Origin: JAGOMW01 sp964596675
GTDB lineage: Bacteria > Patescibacteriota > Gracilibacteria > BD1-5 > UBA2023
NCBI GenBank assembly: GCA_964596675.1
Contig: CAZQUZ010000005.1
Coordinates: 1-64,000, forward strand
Direction: 5' to 3'
Length of the DNA: 64,000 nucleotides
Shown: piece by piece, positions 62,488-64,000 of the stretch
Layout of the letters: each line of letters starts with the position of its first letter
How positions within the stretch are numbered: position 1 is the first letter of the stretch
Translations under genes and position numbers: made by a program
Notes under the pieces: model-generated
Database searches by the model: none
Told to the model about the DNA's origin: nothing
The model's input: the letters and a program-made list of their open reading frames with translations, nothing else

Positions 62488-63258
62488 TTATTTTTTCTGA
62501 CGAGCTTTGTATATTTGATTTATAAATGTAGTAAGTTTCTGTGTATATGTTTCGATATCTTTCTGAGAAGATTTCGGCATGAGCTCAGAGAGTCTCTCTG
62601 TGCTGAGGGCTGTCGTATCAGCGAAGTCTGTGATGCGATTATCTATTTTGATAGTTGTTTTATCATTTCGATATGGGAGTTCACTTCGTAGATTTCAGAG
62701 CGATGCCTCTGTCTCAGCATGGGTTATGAGGCTCCCGATATAATTTTTGAGCTCATATGCTGCCTGACTACTGATTTTGTTGAGCGGGATATCGAGACTG
62801 ATATCTCATTCACTATATTTGAGTCAGAGGCTATTATTGATAACCTTATAAGAGAGTCGATTGGTGATAAAGTCGATATCATTTCTATTTTTTGATGTTT
62901 CGAGATTGCTTGATGTTATATCACCTTTTTTGCTTGCTGGTCTTTCGAGTTTGGTGGCGATATACTTACCATCTCGTTTTCTCACTAATATAGGTGCATC
63001 TCAGATTTGTTTGAGAGCATACCCATCATTTGGTCGATTTATACCCCATTCATAGTATGTAGGCTGCCATGTCTTCTCTTTTGTATTATACTCATATGAT
63101 ACCGCATTATCTCCGTATTGATTTATCAGCTCCATAATTTGATTTGTGTAGCGAGAATCGAGAATATTGGGCTTTTCGAAATACTCTATCTTTTCTGGAT
63201 TTATAGGGAGTGATGGTGTGGATTCGAGAGATTTCTGTTTTTCGATATTTTCTGCCAT
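62488..63258 (-). CDS. Hypothetical protein, 256 aa
   Basis: Not recognised. Soluble, with an N-terminal helical part and a charged C-terminus. Four TGA glycines are used (KQIGDAPILV, NNSLGLKYS, SLGNLRSEL). The start at MAENIEKQ follows the common TAAATATATG leader. An ATG 81 bases upstream would overlap the preceding gene. Confidence 0.6.
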
Positions 63259-63304
63259 ATATTTATGCGATAAGTTGTACAGGGAAGCTGGTAGGATACT
63301 TTTG

Positions 63305-63583
63305 TCATTCGCGGTGGATCTGGAGATGCCCATTTGCATAGAGGGTGAGCGTCGTACCCTGGAGTGAGCCGAAAAAGTTATGATGGAACGGATGGATACC
63401 GAGCTCCGTGCAGATAGACTCCATCGTATGCTCAGTCGTGACGACGAGTTCTTTTATGCCGTATATGGCATCATTCGCTGCTTGGGCGATATTATTCGAT
63501 AGATTTTGGCTCATGAGATGGAGAGGTTTTTCCTCATGCCATTCAGTCAGTTCGGGAGACGCGGAGCTCGCAAAGTATGCCAT
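63305..63583 (-). CDS. Hypothetical protein, 92 aa
   Basis: Not recognised. The start at MAYFASSAS is preferred; the frame is open upstream but with an unlikely hydrophobic extension. Contains HPFHHNFFGSLQGTTLTLYANG. It lies 46 bp upstream of the 256-aa gene. Confidence 0.5.
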   Translation of the reverse strand: MAYFASSASPELTEWHEEKPLHLMSQNLSNNIAQAANDAIYGIKELVVTTEHTMESICTELGIHPFHHNFFGSLQGTTLTLYANGHLQIHRE

Positions 63584-63649
63584 ATGTGGATATAAGTGAT
63601 AAATGTACCATATTATTCTGCCACATATGATTTTTTTTTGCAAATATTA

Positions 63650-63677
63650 TTGCATTTTTTCGCGACTTTTTTATACT
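63650..63677 (+). promoter_or_regulatory. Promoter of the T-box-glyS unit
   Basis: TTGCAT (63650-63655), a 16-bp spacer and TATACT (63672-63677), just upstream of the T-box leader. Confidence 0.75.
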
Positions 63678-63683
63678 CTATTT

Positions 63684-63884
63684 AGTTTTATTTTTCCGAT
63701 GAGCCTCGGGTGGCGCCAGGGGAGGAAAAATATCATTATAAAGTGTCTCTTTCAGGATTTGTCGAGAGAGAAACTTGGGTGGAACCGTCCATATAATTCA
63801 CGAAATTATCGGACCCCAAGAAAGTATTATCTTTTTTGTGGGTCTTTTTTTGTCCGTTCCTATATATCCTCACTCTTTCATTCT
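63684..63884 (+). promoter_or_regulatory. T-box riboswitch, glycine
   Basis: A T-box leader. The conserved GGGTGGAACCGTCC is at 63777-63790. A terminator stem of GACCC..GGGTC type with a U-tract spans about 63811-63852. A short stem I (TTTTTCC 63691-63697 with GGAAAAA 63724-63730) contains a GATGAG kink-turn-like segment and a GGGTGGCGCCAGG apex. The acceptor-pairing tetrad TGGA predicts a tRNA with U73, as in tRNA-Gly, in agreement with the downstream gene. The specifier triplet is not certain; candidates at the apex are GGN. Confidence 0.88.
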
Positions 63885-64000
63885 ATGTCACTCGAAATGT
63901 CTACCCTCGTCTCATTCGCGAAAACCAAAGGATTCGTCTATCAGGGCTCTGAGATCTATGGCGGTCTCGCGAACTCATGGGACTATGGTCCACTCGGTAT
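63885..64000 (+). CDS. glyQS: Glycyl-tRNA synthetase, alpha2 type (5' end only)
   Basis: The first 38 codons are in the window. FAKTKGFVYQGSEIYGGLAN followed by SWDYGPLG is the diagnostic N-terminus of the single-chain glycyl-tRNA synthetase. The frame runs off the end. It charges tRNA-Gly, which in this organism must include the tRNA that reads UGA. Controlled by the T-box immediately upstream. Confidence 0.93.
   Translation, partial: MSLEMSTLVSFAKTKGFVYQGSEIYGGLANSWDYGPLG

Noticed and set aside
62248..62691. Plus-strand open frame through the candidate leader RNA
   Set aside because: It runs antisense across a terminator, the promoter-like boxes and the 256-aa gene, lacks a ribosome site and has no protein-like composition.
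1..64000. tRNA and rRNA genes, CRISPR arrays
   Set aside because: I looked for T-loop motifs (GGTTCRA-type) with acceptor stems and for regularly spaced repeats and found none convincing. The only tandem array is the protein-coding 171-bp repeat.

Overview
This window is bacterial and is written in genetic code 25, in which UGA encodes glycine. The evidence is in the sequence. Long conserved genes such as mfd, recA, dnaJ, recG, miaA, serS, lexA and a DEAH-type helicase are broken by TGA in the standard code. They become single full-length frames when TGA is read as Gly. The TGA codons fall on invariant glycines, for example codon 2 of DnaK, a KAP Walker A loop and motif I of a C5 methyltransferase. 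One lies inside a 15-codon glycine tract. Every gene I could close ends at TAA or TAG. Together with the reduced gene set, this points to Candidate Phyla Radiation bacteria of the Gracilibacteria (BD1-5) or Absconditabacteria (SR1) type. I cannot choose between the two from this window.

Layout. 1-4.4 kb: a small protein, mfd and frr. 4.5-13.7 kb: an extracytoplasmic cluster with a TGPE-tailed surface protein, a large unknown protein, a lipoprotein and a giant repeat/DUF11 adhesin interrupted by an assembly gap. 13.9-17.2 kb: uvrB, a gap, bcp and two hypotheticals. 17.3-22.2 kb: dnaK behind a CIRCE-like operator, a hidden KAP P-loop NTPase, a BI-1-family protein and a secreted FMN-bind-like protein. 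22.3-29.9 kb: small genes, an FNR-type reductase, an SOS pair (lexA, recA), a zinc ribbon, dnaJ, thioredoxin and a methyltransferase. 30-37.8 kb: an HrpA-like helicase, recG, two small genes that share the same leader and terminator, and a GGDEF protein. 37.9-47.6 kb: sodB, a MraY/WecA-type transferase, DedA, an MBL hydrolase, DUF1361, a NERD-like nuclease, murC, an MFS transporter and a YrdC-type enzyme. 47.6-54.1 kb: a minus-strand operon (membrane protein, dnaX, AI-2E exporter, miaA, hypothetical) and then serS. 54.1-55.6 kb: a type II restriction-modification pair very rich in TGA glycine codons. 55.7-64 kb: an ATP-grasp protein, PhnA, an ApaH-like phosphatase, a Shine-Dalgarno-led group of small membrane proteins, thrS, lipoproteins, VKOR, two hypotheticals, and glycyl-tRNA synthetase behind a T-box leader whose acceptor-pairing tetrad (UGGA) fits a tRNA-Gly.

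Themes. DNA repair is well represented (mfd, uvrB, recA, lexA, recG). Stress and redox functions recur (dnaK/dnaJ, trx, bcp, sodB, VKOR). Regulation can be read in several places: CIRCE, a T-box, candidate LexA boxes, a possible attenuator and structured leaders. Most genes lack a Shine-Dalgarno and have AT-rich leaders. A minority of small genes have strong AGGAG sites and related leaders. TGA use differs sharply between genes: absent in murC, few in dnaK, and a large majority of glycines in the AT-rich KAP and restriction-modification genes. Two runs of 100 N (9110-9209 and 15717-15816) are assembly gaps of unknown true length. I found no rRNA, tRNA or CRISPR array.
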